Below are positions 13,155 through 23,573 of a stretch of DNA of 64,000 bases, piece by piece. The notes under the pieces were generated by a model. The model did not search any database, was not told the origin of the DNA, and saw nothing but the letters and a program-made list of their open reading frames with translations. This DNA is from Gnetum montanum (lineage: Eukaryota; Streptophyta; Gnetopsida; Gnetales; Gnetaceae). A program made the position numbers and the translations under genes. Positions within the stretch are counted from its first letter, which is position 1. The number at the start of each line of letters is the position of its first letter. The stretch covers positions 390,663-454,662 of the forward strand of contig MNCI01028261.1 of the NCBI GenBank assembly GCA_015680685.1, read 5' to 3'.

Positions 13155-14198
13155 TGATGAACAGCAGGGTACCCCTACGCTCAACCATACGAATACAAGT
13201 GTTCTCACATGTGATCTAGTCAAACTCCATAGACGGACTAGTTGTGGCACCTAGACAGTTATCCTTAGGTCGTAGTTCGCTGTCTTCCCACCTGGACTAG
13301 TATTTATCATTTGTCATGTATGGTTTAGTCTAGGGTGAGGTGTATGATGTGTTCTAATTCTAATGATACTCCTAATGATAGTGGAAAATAATATTAACTA
13401 AGCTAAGCTAGGAGGAAAAGGGTAAGAGAGTCTAATCTAGCCTAAGTGCAATGAGCAACCAATTCTTTGATCAACCAAACACATCTTGGACTTTGTTCAT
13501 GACTACCACTGGGACTACCAAGCGCAGGTCCTAGGCAAGCCACTGGGATTACCAAGCATAGATCCCAAATACGCCATTGGGATTGCCAAGCATAGATCCT
13601 GGCTATGCCACTCGGCTACCAAGTAGTCACACTTAAATGCTCATAATCAAGTCGTACTCATTCCGCTTCTAGGAGTTTAAGGGTGAGAGACACTAATCGC
13701 GATGAGCAACCGATTCCTTGACTAACCATACACATTCGTAAATGCTCGTAATCAAGTCATACTCACACCACGCTACTACAGATAATAAATAACATTAAAT
13801 AAATAAACAAGAAATAAATAACAAAATGAATGCTACAATGATGAAGTAATCTTGATCTTTATTGTCGGTTGTGTGCGTGTCCAAGTACGTCACACTCAAA
13901 TAAAGACATTGTACAACTACATTCACCACACTGCGGGCAGACACTAGAAAAATAAACTAACTCTGGAGGGATCAAACTACCAGAGTTTCAATAAAATCTG
14001 ACTAGGATACCTAAAACTGGGAAATCCACCTCTTATTTATAGATTTGGCAGCGCAATGCGATATCGTGGGAAAAGACGTGATATCGCATATGATACATCA
14101 CATACATGATATCGCGTACGCAATATTGCAGCCCATGTGATATCGTGGGTGTGATATCTCAAGTGTGATATCACAGCCAGCAAATTCATGACTCATCA
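13155..14198 (-). repeat. 3' LTR of element C
   Basis: 1,044 bp, ends TGATGA...TCATCA; minus-strand CTATAAATAAG box at 14033-14042. Several GATATC motifs lie at 14060-14175. It is collinear with 18996-20200 but lacks the 105-bp duplication seen there. Confidence 0.92.
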
Positions 14199-14216
14199 TA
14201 CCCCCACGACTGAATG
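14199..14216 (-). promoter_or_regulatory. Polypurine tract of element C
   Basis: The minus strand reads CAGTCGTGGGGGTA immediately before the LTR TGATGAG, preceded by GACGAGTTTTCATT as in the other elements. Confidence 0.8.
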
Positions 14217-14367
14217 AAAACTCGTCCTTGAGTTACAAAGAGAATAAGCTTCATTGATTACACAGTGGATAGGTATGGGATTATTAACTATCTAGAATGG
14301 ATTCATAACGTAGTGTGGAGTGAGACAAAACACAAAAGAAAATATTATAATTACAAAATGGTGGAAC

Positions 14368-14964
14368 TCATGTAGTTCCTGGTGGCAGTGGCTCTTCCAT
14401 GGGTGTCTTTCCCTTTTCTTGCACTCCAGGCTTTGAAGCTTGATGGCATTGAAGTACAGCTTGGAGTTTCTCCTCTTGTAAGGCCTTGAGTGCCTTGGTG
14501 TACATGTAAGTTTGCACTTGTACCATAGAGGCAACCCAGTCAGCCTTCTCTTTTTCTTTTTCCATCCTTTTATTCTCTATTAATAGTTTATTAAGTTGCT
14601 CGATTCTAAAAGTGTCCAACTAGTTCTGAGCAACCTTTGGCCCTGTATTCGGAAGGTTTAATACTTCTAAGATGGCTTGAACAGAGAAATCAATAGTTAC
14701 ACCACAAATGTTAACCATGGTGCCTTCTGCTTTATTGTGCCAAAATTGGTACATTTCCCCCAAGTACCAGGCACCGCTTTCAGAGAGGGTATCTCCTGCT
14801 TCTGCCTACCCAGACCATATGATAGGAGGATCTTCTTGATGAACACTAAATGATTGTTCCTCCTGTTCTGCATGTTGTCTGGTAGGATCTTGTCTTCCAC
14901 CTCTCTGAGATTGTTCGATCGCACCTTGAGTAGGACCTTCCTATTGTTCGTGTTTCAGGGCCAT
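14368..14964 (-). pseudogene. Second ORF of element C (compact ORF3), three TAG stops
   Basis: A single frame from ATG at 14964 to TGA at 14368-14370, about 198 codons, interrupted only by three TAG codons. Order of parts: Gln-rich N-terminus; a central block GAWYLGEMYQFWHNKAEGTM then VNICGVTIDFSVQAILEVLNLP; a coiled coil with IEQLNKLLIENKRMEKEK; a short Pro-rich tail EEPLPPGTT. The central block matches the ORF3 of F (GEWYLGETYLF...LGLP at about 32190-32325). It resembles the plant-specific 'putative plant transposon protein' segment found after pol in Athila-type elements (inference from pattern). E has a shorter, more decayed version at 48675-49112. The molecular role is unknown. Confidence 0.7.
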
Positions 14965-14993
14965 CTGCAATCACACGGAACCAATCGTTAGTA
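14965..14993 (-). promoter_or_regulatory. Putative 3' splice site before ORF2 of element C
   Basis: The minus strand carries TACTAAC (14987-14993, a perfect branch-point match), then GTGTGATTGCAG ending at 14965, directly abutting the ORF ATG. The same arrangement is seen in E (48645-48674), B (5365-5394, AG mutated) and, with a T-rich acceptor, in F (31775-31802). Confidence 0.6.
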
Positions 14994-16737
14994 AGGTTTT
15001 TACCAAAGTTAGGTTATACCTTACTGCTTGCCTTAATAGATTTACTTTATTTCCATGTGACGTTAATTATTGGAAGAACATGTCCCTGAAAGATTATAGT
15101 GTTGAGTCCTCTTTGCATAGGTGGTTTCCAAATTTAATTTTCTCGTATAGCTAAGGGGATGAAATTATTTTTTGACACATTTTATTTTTAAGTTTAGAAC
15201 TAATTACCCTTAAAGATGGCCTTCGAGTGATGATGAATTTCAAAAAATTTATGTACTATTTGGTATGTGCCCCTCCCCCATGACTAAGCTAAACACTCTG
15301 GGTTCAAGTAGGTTCAAATGGAAGGAAAATCGGAGTACCAGTGAGCGAGTTATGGATATGAAAGTAAGGGATGCACAATCGCAAGTCGTAGAGAGGAATT
15401 TGAAAAACTTCCCCTGCATGAATAGTTGCAAATGATGTTGATTAGCATAGGGGGGTCACATATATATATTTCCATTAAAGTTAGGACACTTAGAGAATGT
15501 ACCAAATTTTTAATATTTCTTTGAAATTAAACGATGTAAACTAAGGACATCTGGATGATTGTTAAAGGGTTCCAGGGTAATTCAACTAGTTTTGAAGGCA
15601 TGCAAGTTATGATGGTGTGGAATTTATCAATAAGAACCTCGGATGGTAGAGAAAATGGCTATGTGATGATTCATAGGAACGTTGAATCAGAGGGATAGTA
15701 ATAAGGAAAAGAATATCATGAACAATATGCTGAGGGTAATAAATGATGTGTTTGAGCTATGTCATAAGTGAAAATTACAAAAGATTACACAAGTGGATCC
15801 TCCCCAAAGCAGGTTCCAACCTATAATACCCTTGTGTAACCACACTTAAAGTGTCCATGGGCACTAGAAGAGTTAAATGTAATATGCATTAACTCCACAA
15901 AACATACACATGTAAATATCACCAAAATGAGATGAAAATTCTATGTTACACGAGACACGAGCTACAATTACACAAACAGTGAGATGAGACGAAGTATAGA
16001 AAGGAATCATAGAGATTGGGACATGAGGTAACTAACCCAGGGCACAATGAATCCTACATGTAAAGCATGATTAACGTGTCATTAACCCATCATTCCAAGA
16101 TCAAGACCAAGTCCATCCTTCTAATCAGTGACATCGCATTGCTTCATCCCATGATGAGCAACTATGAGAGTACCATAACAACAAGGCATACGATCACTTG
16201 GTGTTTAGTATAAGGGAGGAATGATGTTTGTTTTATGGCACTTTGTTTTGCTTTTCTTTTCTTTCTCTCTCTTTTTTTTTCACTTTACTGAATCTAGAGA
16301 AGCCGCCAACCTTCAGGCATGGATGCATGTCTTTCCAATGGGACCTCCTAGAACAGCTTTTCATTTTCAAGTGCCCTTTTGATTACTCTTACTCCCATTT
16401 TCATTAGATCTACAAGGATCTTAGTACAAGAATGTTGCATGATAACTCCCACAGATGTCACCAAAGAAAATCCACAAGTCTCCTTGATGTCACATCCTAA
16501 TCATTCCCTCTTGGTCCATCCTTCTTCATTCTGGGTACAATGACACAAAATTAATTTTAAGTTTTAGAAATTTCAAGAATATCTTTGTACCCCAGAACAG
16601 ACCCTCTTATTTGTAGAGTGGATAAGTGGGTGTAATGGGCTCACTATTCCAAAATAATTGATCACTCATGACTTAATAACATAAAACACACCTCAACCAA
16701 GGATCCACATGAGTGTTTTATTTGTAGATGAGATTAC
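14994..16737 (-). other. Long conserved non-coding block of element C
   Basis: No ORF is supported. The sequence is collinear with 47430-48644 of E and contains the motif GCTTTGGGGAGGATCC (minus strand, near 15810) found in all five lineage members with this region. It may be an intron together with RNA signals. Confidence 0.55.
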
Positions 16738-16849
16738 TTACAAAAATGTAAAAAGAAAAACACACACAAAAATAAAACAAAAAGTTGAAAAATGAAAAAC
16801 TGAAAAACAAAAAGTTGAAAAATTAAAGAAAATGAAAAATATTTATTAA
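16738..16849 (-). other. T-rich tract after gag of element C
   Basis: The minus strand is T-rich with repeated TTTTTCA and TTTTGTTTTT pieces, beginning within about 10 bases of the gag stop. Confidence 0.6.
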
Positions 16850-16858
16850 TCCTGCTTG

Positions 16859-18844
16859 TTATTGAAATGGGGGATATCTCCCATAACTAATCATTTGAGG
16901 ATGACAAGGATTAATAAATGGAAAATAAGGATCCTTGCATGTTGGAAGTTTTGGGACTAGTCTATACTTATCCCCTTGGGGTTTACACACTTGATTATAA
17001 TAAGCATAGTGGGGCACTTTATATGATGTAGTTCCCGAATAATGAGTTAACCCACTATGATGTTTATGACCGTTAGATGGTATGCGAGGATTGGAATGAT
17101 GCCTCCCATGGGTGTGTTCATTGGGCTGTATGGTTGTTGGAGTGTGAGTTGGTGGCCCTGATAAGGCTACATGAGGCGTTGGGTTCGAAAGTAAGGGTGC
17201 ACCATAGTGTGGAACTTGTGCTAGGTTGGAAGATGCAGTGGCCTCAAAATTATGTTGTCCCTTCCTATGGCCGTGTTTAAAGAAGGGGCACTTTTGATAT
17301 TGCTGAGGTTGCTCACTGCTATTGGGAATAGTAGCACCAGTGTTGTTTGTGGGTTGTTATGATGGCACAAACACCTTAGGAATAGTTGGTGGCATTGTGG
17401 AAGGAGGGAAAGGATGAGAATGCTGAAAGTTAGGAGGAATATAAGGTGCATAAGGTGGTGGTTGTGTTGGAGGTATGAGCTAATAGTATGGTGGAGAATG
17501 GTATTGTGGTGAGATAGAGTATGGTGGCCCAAATGTAGAAATAGGATGTTGTACATGATAAGCATTTGGATTCATAAAATATGAAGGGTGCCTCCAGTAT
17601 AAGGGTGGTCTCCCCCACGACTAGGATTGTTGCCACTATGATCAAACACAGTATCTCTGTACGAACTCTGGATGTAGCGTGTTTCCCCAATGCTCATGTA
17701 GATGTAACAATATTGGGCATTTGCCTTTGGGGTGATTGTACAAGCATATGTTACATTCATACGTATGATTGGTAGTTGAGCACTTATTCCCTTCATTCTT
17801 TTTCTCTGAATGTCTAAGGTTTTGTCCTACTTCTTGGGTTGTCGAAACTCTATCTCCAATGTTATTGATATACTCTCCACACTTTTGATACATCCATTCC
17901 AACATATTATTGATCTTTGCCTTAGCTTCTTCTAACGATTTTTGTATTGGCAAAGATGATGTCTCCACCTTGAGATTTGTTGATCTCTCCTTGTTATGAT
18001 CATGGACCTTTGTTGAGTTAATTTTTTGGTCCCGTTGATGTTTTTCAACACTCTCCCATCTAGCTAATTCTCCTTCTTCTTTTGCTACCCACTTAATAAG
18101 CTCTTGGATTTGATGGGTTCATAGATTATATAATTGACCTTGGGCATACATTCCTAAGGTCTCTCTTGTTTCATTACGTAGCCCATCAATGATATGGTAC
18201 ATTAGCTTTTCCTCAAAAAACCCATGGCCTGGACAGTTGTTTAATAGTGCATAATATCTTTCTAAGGCCATGTCCAAGGGTTCATGTCTTGCTTGTTTCC
18301 ATCCTTGGATTTGTTTTCTCAAGGCTGACACTCTTGCGTAGGTTTGATATTTTTCATTAAAGACTTCTACCATGGTTGACCAGCGTCATATTGAATTTGG
18401 TTTTAATGATCTATACCATACTTTTGCTTGGTCAACAAGTGTCATAGGGAAGAGCTTAAGTTTTTTCCACCCATTATCAATGTTGTTCCATGTGCAGGCA
18501 TCATAGAAGGCTTGTAAATGTTCATACAGATCTAAGTCATAGCCTCTTGAAAATGTAGGAAAGTTGTTTAAATCGAGCCTAGGTAGAAGGCTCAATTTAT
18601 GATGCCTACAGGAGATTCGAATAGCCCCTTGTATTTGCATTAGGCTTGTAGTGGCTAGTGGGGGTTCATCGTCATTGGGTAAGTTAGGCTTTCATGTGTT
18701 AGGATGACGTTGCTTTCGTTGATGTTTATAAGAAACCCCCACTTCAGATTGTGTACTCCAATCTTCATTATCATATAATTCATCAGTTCTCCAATGAATT
18801 TCCTCACTAAGTGTGGCATTATTATCATCTTGTAGGAGAGGCAT
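16859..18844 (-). pseudogene. gag of element C, near full length
   Basis: One minus-strand reading from ATG at 18844 to TAA at 16859-16861, about 660 codons with few stops, so recently active. The N-terminal region (IHWRTDELYDNEDWS) is followed by the capsid-like core: FYDACTWNNIDNGWKKLKLF, AKVWYRSLKPNSI, VEVFNEKYQTYARVSALRKQ, ALERYYALLNNCPGHG, HIIDGLRNETRETLG. Next come a coiled linker, a zinc knuckle CNICLYNHPKGKC (C-x2-C-x3-H-x4-C, about 17730-17700), a Pro/Tyr-rich region and a C-terminal CPFFKHGHRKG block. A few frameshifts and TAG stops break it. It would package the element RNA in a virus-like particle. It lacks the HPDEYV block of the B/F/G gag. Confidence 0.8.
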
Positions 18845-18976
18845 CGTTGTGAAGTTGTGTGTGAAATTACGTGTAACTTTTAATAATTATATTATTATTT
18901 TTGTTTCTGAAAGATATATCATTAAGTTCTTTACAGCGACCTTGTATGATATAACTAATCTAGATAACTAGCATCA

Positions 18977-18994
18977 TCCCTAGCAATGGTTCCA
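18977..18994 (-). promoter_or_regulatory. Primer-binding site of element C
   Basis: The minus strand reads TGGAACCATTGCTAGGGA one base inside the 5' LTR, a diverged match to the tRNA-Asp complement TGGCGCCGTTGCCGGGGA. Confidence 0.7.
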
Positions 18995-18995
18995 A

Positions 18996-20200
18996 TGATA
19001 AGCAGTAGGGTACCCCTACACTCAACCATATGAATACGAGTGTTCTCACACACGATCTAGTCAAACTTCACAGATGGACTAGTTGTGGGACCTAGACAAT
19101 TATCCTTAGGTCACAGTTTGCTGTCTTCCCACCTGGACTAGTATTTATCATTCGTCATGTACAGGTTTAGTCCAGGGTGAGGTGTATGATGTGTTCTAAT
19201 TCTAATGCTACTCCTGATGATAGTGGAAAATAATATTAACTAAGCTAAGTTGGGAGGGAAAGGGTAAGAGAGTCTAATCTAGCCTAAGTGCGATGAGCAA
19301 CCGATTCCTTGATCAACCGTACACATCTTGGACTTCGTGCACGACTACCATTAGGACTACCAAGCGTAGGTCCTAGGTATGCCACTAGGATTACCAAGCG
19401 CAAATCCCAAATACGTCACTGGGATTACCAAGCATAGATTCTGGCTACACCACTGGGCTACCAAGTAGTCACACTTAAATGCTCGTAATCAAGTCGTACT
19501 CATTCCACTTCTAGGAGTTTAATGATGAGAGAGACTAATCACGATGAGCAACCAATTCCTTGACTAACCGTACATATTCATAAATGCTCGTAATCAAGTC
19601 ATACTCATTCCACTTCTAGGAGTTTAAGGATGAGAGAGACTAATCACGATGAGCAACCGATTCCTTGACTAACCGTACATATTCATAAATGCTTGTAATC
19701 AAGTCGTACTCACACCGTGCTACTACAAATAATAAATAACATTAAATAAATAAAAAAGAAATAAATAACAAAGTGAATGCTGCAATGATGAAGTAATATC
19801 GATCTTTATTGCTGGTCATGTGCGTGTCCAAGTACGTCACACTCGAATAAAGACACCGTACAACTACATTCACCACACTGCGGGTAGACACTGGAAAAAT
19901 AAACTAACTCTAGAGGGATCAAACTACCATAGTTTCACTACAATCTAACTGGGATACCTAAAACTTGGAAAGCCACCTCTTATTTATAGATTTGATGGTG
20001 CGACGTGATATCGTGTACGCGATATTATGGGAAAAGACGCCATATCGTGTATGATACATTGCGTACACGATATCGCGATGGATGCGATATCGCAGCCTAT
20101 ACGATATCATGGGTGTGATATCCTGGGTTTGATCCACTAGGATATCATGGTTGTGATATCACAGTAGTGATATCATAGCCAGAAAATTCATGACTCATCA
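18996..20200 (-). repeat. 5' LTR of element C, with internal tandem duplication
   Basis: 1,205 bp; collinear with 13155-14198 but carries a 105-bp tandem duplication (19481-19585 and 19586-19690) and extra GATATC copies (about 20005-20180). Minus-strand TATA box at 19980-19988. Confidence 0.92.
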
Positions 20201-20382
20201 GGTGGCAACACAATGTTGTCCTCTATATTACACCACCATAGTTGTTCATCCTAGTGTAGGATGAAGGTGAAGTTCAGCACATACTCATTAGGATGAGTAT
20301 ATATAATTCAATATTTTTGAGGCTTTGGTAGATAAACTTTATCAATCTTAGGTAGAGAAGTGCTCCTATGAGAAAAAGACAT
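20201..20382 (-). pseudogene. gag N-terminus of element B
   Basis: Minus-strand start at 20382 (MSFSHRSTSLPK), followed by IIYTHPNEYVLNFTFILH, matching the gag N-termini of G (61855-61890) and F (23650-23700). It stops at the insertion point of C; gag continues at 13149. One TAG and one further stop are present. Confidence 0.75.
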
Positions 20383-20523
20383 TTCTAGTTAGTGAAATAA
20401 AAATCATAGTATGCTTTGACAATTGTTGTAGTAATGGTAAAATAGAATATTACTCTAAGGTTTGTTCCAATGATTTAAATATGTTTCACTAGGTCCTAAA
20501 TAGCCCATGAAACAACAAAAAGC

Positions 20524-20541
20524 TCCTTGGAAACAATGCTA
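20524..20541 (-). promoter_or_regulatory. Primer-binding site of element B
   Basis: The minus strand reads TAGCATTGTTTCCAAGGA one base inside the 5' LTR, a decayed tRNA-Asp-type site aligned with those of F and G. Confidence 0.6.
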
Positions 20542-20542
20542 A

Positions 20543-21383
20543 TGATAAAAAACAAGGTACCCCTATGCCCAACCATATGAATCACTAAGGCGTTACATGT
20601 GATCCAGTCAAATTCTGTGGACCTATAGTTATCTAGTGCACTAGCTCTTCTAGGAAGTGAAATGGGCATTGAGAACATTCATTTTCTTCCCAATTGTCTT
20701 CCAATTACACTTGTGAGGTTCAAGGGTATGGTTTTAGTGTAATTGAGGTATATGATTTTTCTTACTTTATATTTTATAAATTTGGTCACCTACAACAAGA
20801 ATGAAGAGTAGAGTAATTTAAAATGTAATTCATTATTGTCTATCTAGCCTAACACAAGTAACCATACCACTTTCCTGAACATGTATAGCATTGCTGGGCT
20901 ACCAAATGTTAAGTGTTGTTGGGTTACCAAGTACTATATGAATGCTTGAAGTGGTCATGCTCATGTTCATTAACAACTGGAAATAAATTACTTAATTCAA
21001 ATGCATTAAAGTAAAGAGAAAGAAAGTAAAATGCATTAAAGAAAATATTAATCTATTCTTAGTGTTGTAAGGATTTTCAAAAGAGTTCATTTTATCCCTA
21101 TCATACTATTGTGCTTAGGTACATCAGTGATTGAACAAAGAGTTATACACACTTAGACTCCTTCTACGAGCACTTAGAAAATATTCTAACTTCAAGGAAA
21201 AGAAATAGGGAGAGCTTCACTACTCTGACTAAGAATGATCAAAAACTTATTGTGAAAACTAGTGCCCAAGCATAGTATTTATAGGCTTGGATTTTACACT
21301 CTGACGTTGCATACATGACATCACACCAAGACCCTAATGTCGTGTACATGACATCATGACCAACAACAAAAACACATTCATCA
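20543..21383 (-). repeat. 5' LTR of element B
   Basis: 841 bp, same length as the partner LTR at 4177-5017. Minus-strand TATAAATA at 21276-21283. The U3 end is at 21383 (...TCATCA). Confidence 0.92.
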
Positions 21384-22041
21384 AAAATAATGTGAATAAC
21401 TTGATGATTTTAGTTACCTCATAGCCTTGGGCATAGGATGCTATCATTACCTTGTGCTTAAATAAAAACTAAGGGATTCAAAAAGGGTTAATTATTAAGT
21501 AAAATTTACCAAAACTAATGTTGATCCTTTGGTGACTACAGGTGATGTTAAAGAAACACCTAAGGAAGAAGCTCTTTTGCTAGGCATGAAAACAAAGCTA
21601 AGAGGGGGAAAATAGAGGATATTCCCATGAAAAAATTGTAGCACATACAAGATAGATGCTTAAGCATTGTAGTTTTACTAGATCCATGGGGTGATGAGAA
21701 GAAATTTTAGTTCATTCTTCAAGAATGTTCCACATACCTAGAGAAGCATCGACATAACAATTTGGGTTGGAAGTCTACCACCTTTAGCAGTAATAAGAAG
21801 AATAATCTTCAATAGATTCTTTAAGACCTTTGCAAATTTTGTAATCTTTAATGTCTATCCAATATTTTTATCACTCTATCATTTTGTATACATCCACTAG
21901 AATAAAATTTTGTAATGTGGAACTTAGTTTTGTTATTTCTATTTTGTCTTGTTTTGTTATGTCAAAAGCTAGTCAATAATCCCATACCTTCCCAATATTG
22001 TAAAGAGCTTGAGGATGAGTTTTCATTCAATCATGGGGGTA
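21384..22041 (+). mobile_element. Element H, 3' internal end and polypurine tract
   Basis: Continuation of H to the right of B. Decayed coding-like frames (TTGDVKETPKEEALL near 21535) probably come from the last ORF. It ends in GAGGATGAGTTTTCATT and CAATCATGGGGGTA (22027-22041) directly before an LTR start. No intact gene. Confidence 0.55.
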
Positions 22042-22524
22042 TGATGAGATACAATTTTTTGCATTGACTATGCCTCATCGATGTAGTCTATTTCATCAAC
22101 TAGGCCCCATTGACACAATATATTATGTTGATGTGGCCTTGTCGATGTAATGTCTATTTTCCTCTATAAATACATACTCACAGTCATGTTTATGCAATTA
22201 TTTGGTCAATAGAGTAGCTAAACTCTTGTAGCTTCATTCTGTAATCTTAGAGAATAGTCAGTGAGTGCCCACAGTGTGGATCTCAATCAGTTGTATAGCA
22301 TCTTATTTGAGTGGCAATATACCTGGACATATTCCATGAATGACAATAAGATCAAGATTAATTCTTATTCATTATAGCACATTGACTTAGATTAAATTTA
22401 CTTTCCATGCAATTTACATTTCATGTACTTAGTTAATATTTATGTTTCTATTCATATTAATTAATTGGTGGAATGAGCGTAACCAATTTCAACCATAAAC
22501 ACGTATTCACTTGGTAATGCCAAT
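22042..22524 (+). repeat. 3' LTR of element H, first part
   Basis: Starts TGATGAG after the polypurine tract; TATAAATA at 22165-22172. It is interrupted at 22524 by element F. The rest lies at 38957-39370, giving a total of about 897 bp. U3 motifs are CATCGATG/GTTGATG rather than GATATC. Confidence 0.85.
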
Positions 22525-23425
22525 TGATGAAGTGTAAAAAGTTAATGAGTTGATTGGGCCACGTATACACGGCCACGTCAATGCAGGCCCATCGATGTAG
22601 CCACCCTACATTGACATGGCCCCATTTACACAGTCACCCTTCTTGACCTATAAATATGAGGGCCTTCCGCCTCATTTAGGCATCTTTTTGAGTAGTTGTA
22701 GTGAAGCTCTTGAAGTTTGCTCTTGTAAGAGATAGAATATTTTCCAAGTGCCCACAGTAGGTGTATGAAAAGCGATCGGATCTTTATTCAAGCGTTGATG
22801 TATCTGAGCCCATTGGCGTGACAAAAATAAAGACAAGCTATTCATACAGTCCTTGCAGCATTTAGACTTAGTTATTTCATGCATTCATAGTTTAATGTGT
22901 TTATGCTTTATTACTTACTTGTTGATTATTTATGTTCTCATTATTATAATTCCAATTGTTATTGTTCATTCGTAGTTCGTTAAAGACATAAGTATGACCA
23001 TCTCGAACGTAATCCTAAGACTTGGTAAACCCAGTGATGCTTAACATCTAGTAACCTAGTAGTGTTAGGAAATGCTCAGAATGTGCTTGGAAGATGGAAC
23101 CGAATACTTATGTTAGGAGTAGTTAGAATATAAACTAGGATAATTAGATATTAGAGTATAGTTTATTCCTTACCTTTCATACTTCAATTAATCGTCGAAA
23201 AAGATAATTAAAAATATATAAAAATCATTAGCCTTAGTCTCACTTAACCAACGTAACAAAACTTCACAAGTGAGATTAGGATGACAACGACCATTCCAAC
23301 CCAAGGTTTCATTGGTTAGAAGTCTGGTATGTGTTAAGTGCTTACAGTCTATGGATTTCGACCAAGTCACACATGAACACTCGTGATTCGTATGGTTGGG
23401 CGTAGGGATACCTAGCCGCTCATCA
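22525..23425 (+). repeat. 5' LTR of element F
   Basis: 901 bp, ends TGATGA...TCATCA, TATAAATA at 22649-22656. The U5 half is nearly identical to 38052-38951. Confidence 0.93.
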
Positions 23426-23426
23426 T

Positions 23427-23444
23427 TGGCACCGTTGCCGAGGA
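23427..23444 (+). promoter_or_regulatory. Primer-binding site of element F
   Basis: TGGCACCGTTGCCGAGGA, one base inside the LTR; two changes from the tRNA-Asp complement TGGCGCCGTTGCCGGGGA. Confidence 0.85.
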
Positions 23445-23573
23445 CTATTAGTCTTGCATGCATCATGTGACTTTAGTGAAATTATCATTTAAGTCATTGG
23501 ATCAGACCTAGGATAGAAATATTTTAGCACGTTAGGTGAATTTAAGTTAATTAATTAAGGTACACTAGTTCCA

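Larger units (their letters stand above)
13155..20200 (-). mobile_element. Element C: gag-only Athila-lineage retrotransposon (TR-GAG type), minus strand
   Basis: 7,046 bp with exact 5-bp target duplication ggtgg at 13150-13154 and 20201-20205. The left (3') LTR is 13155-14198 and the right (5') LTR 18996-20200; primer-binding site 18977-18994; polypurine tract 14199-14216. The interior holds gag (16859-18844), a T-rich tract, about 1.8 kb of non-coding sequence and a second ORF (14368-14964). No protease, reverse transcriptase or integrase is present and no room is left for them. It must have used enzymes from another element, most simply B/F-type relatives. It lies inside the gag of B and is therefore younger than B. 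Confidence 0.92.
4177..21383 (-). mobile_element. Element B: Athila-type Ty3/gypsy retrotransposon, minus strand
   Basis: Both LTRs are 841 bp (4177-5017 and 20543-21383). Flanks are agaat (4172-4176) and aaaat (21384-21388), a likely 5-bp target duplication with one change. The primer-binding site is at 20524-20541 and the polypurine region at 5018-5034. Minus-strand order is gag, protease, reverse transcriptase, RNase H, integrase, T-rich tract, hairpin repeats, short ORF3 remnant. Element C (7,046 bp) is inserted in gag, so the original B was about 10.2 kb. All coding parts carry stops and frameshifts. Confidence 0.9.

Noticed and set aside
23188-23466. 92-codon minus-strand ORF repeated at 38714-38986
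   Set aside because: Both copies lie inside the two LTRs of F, so the duplication reflects the LTRs, not a gene pair.
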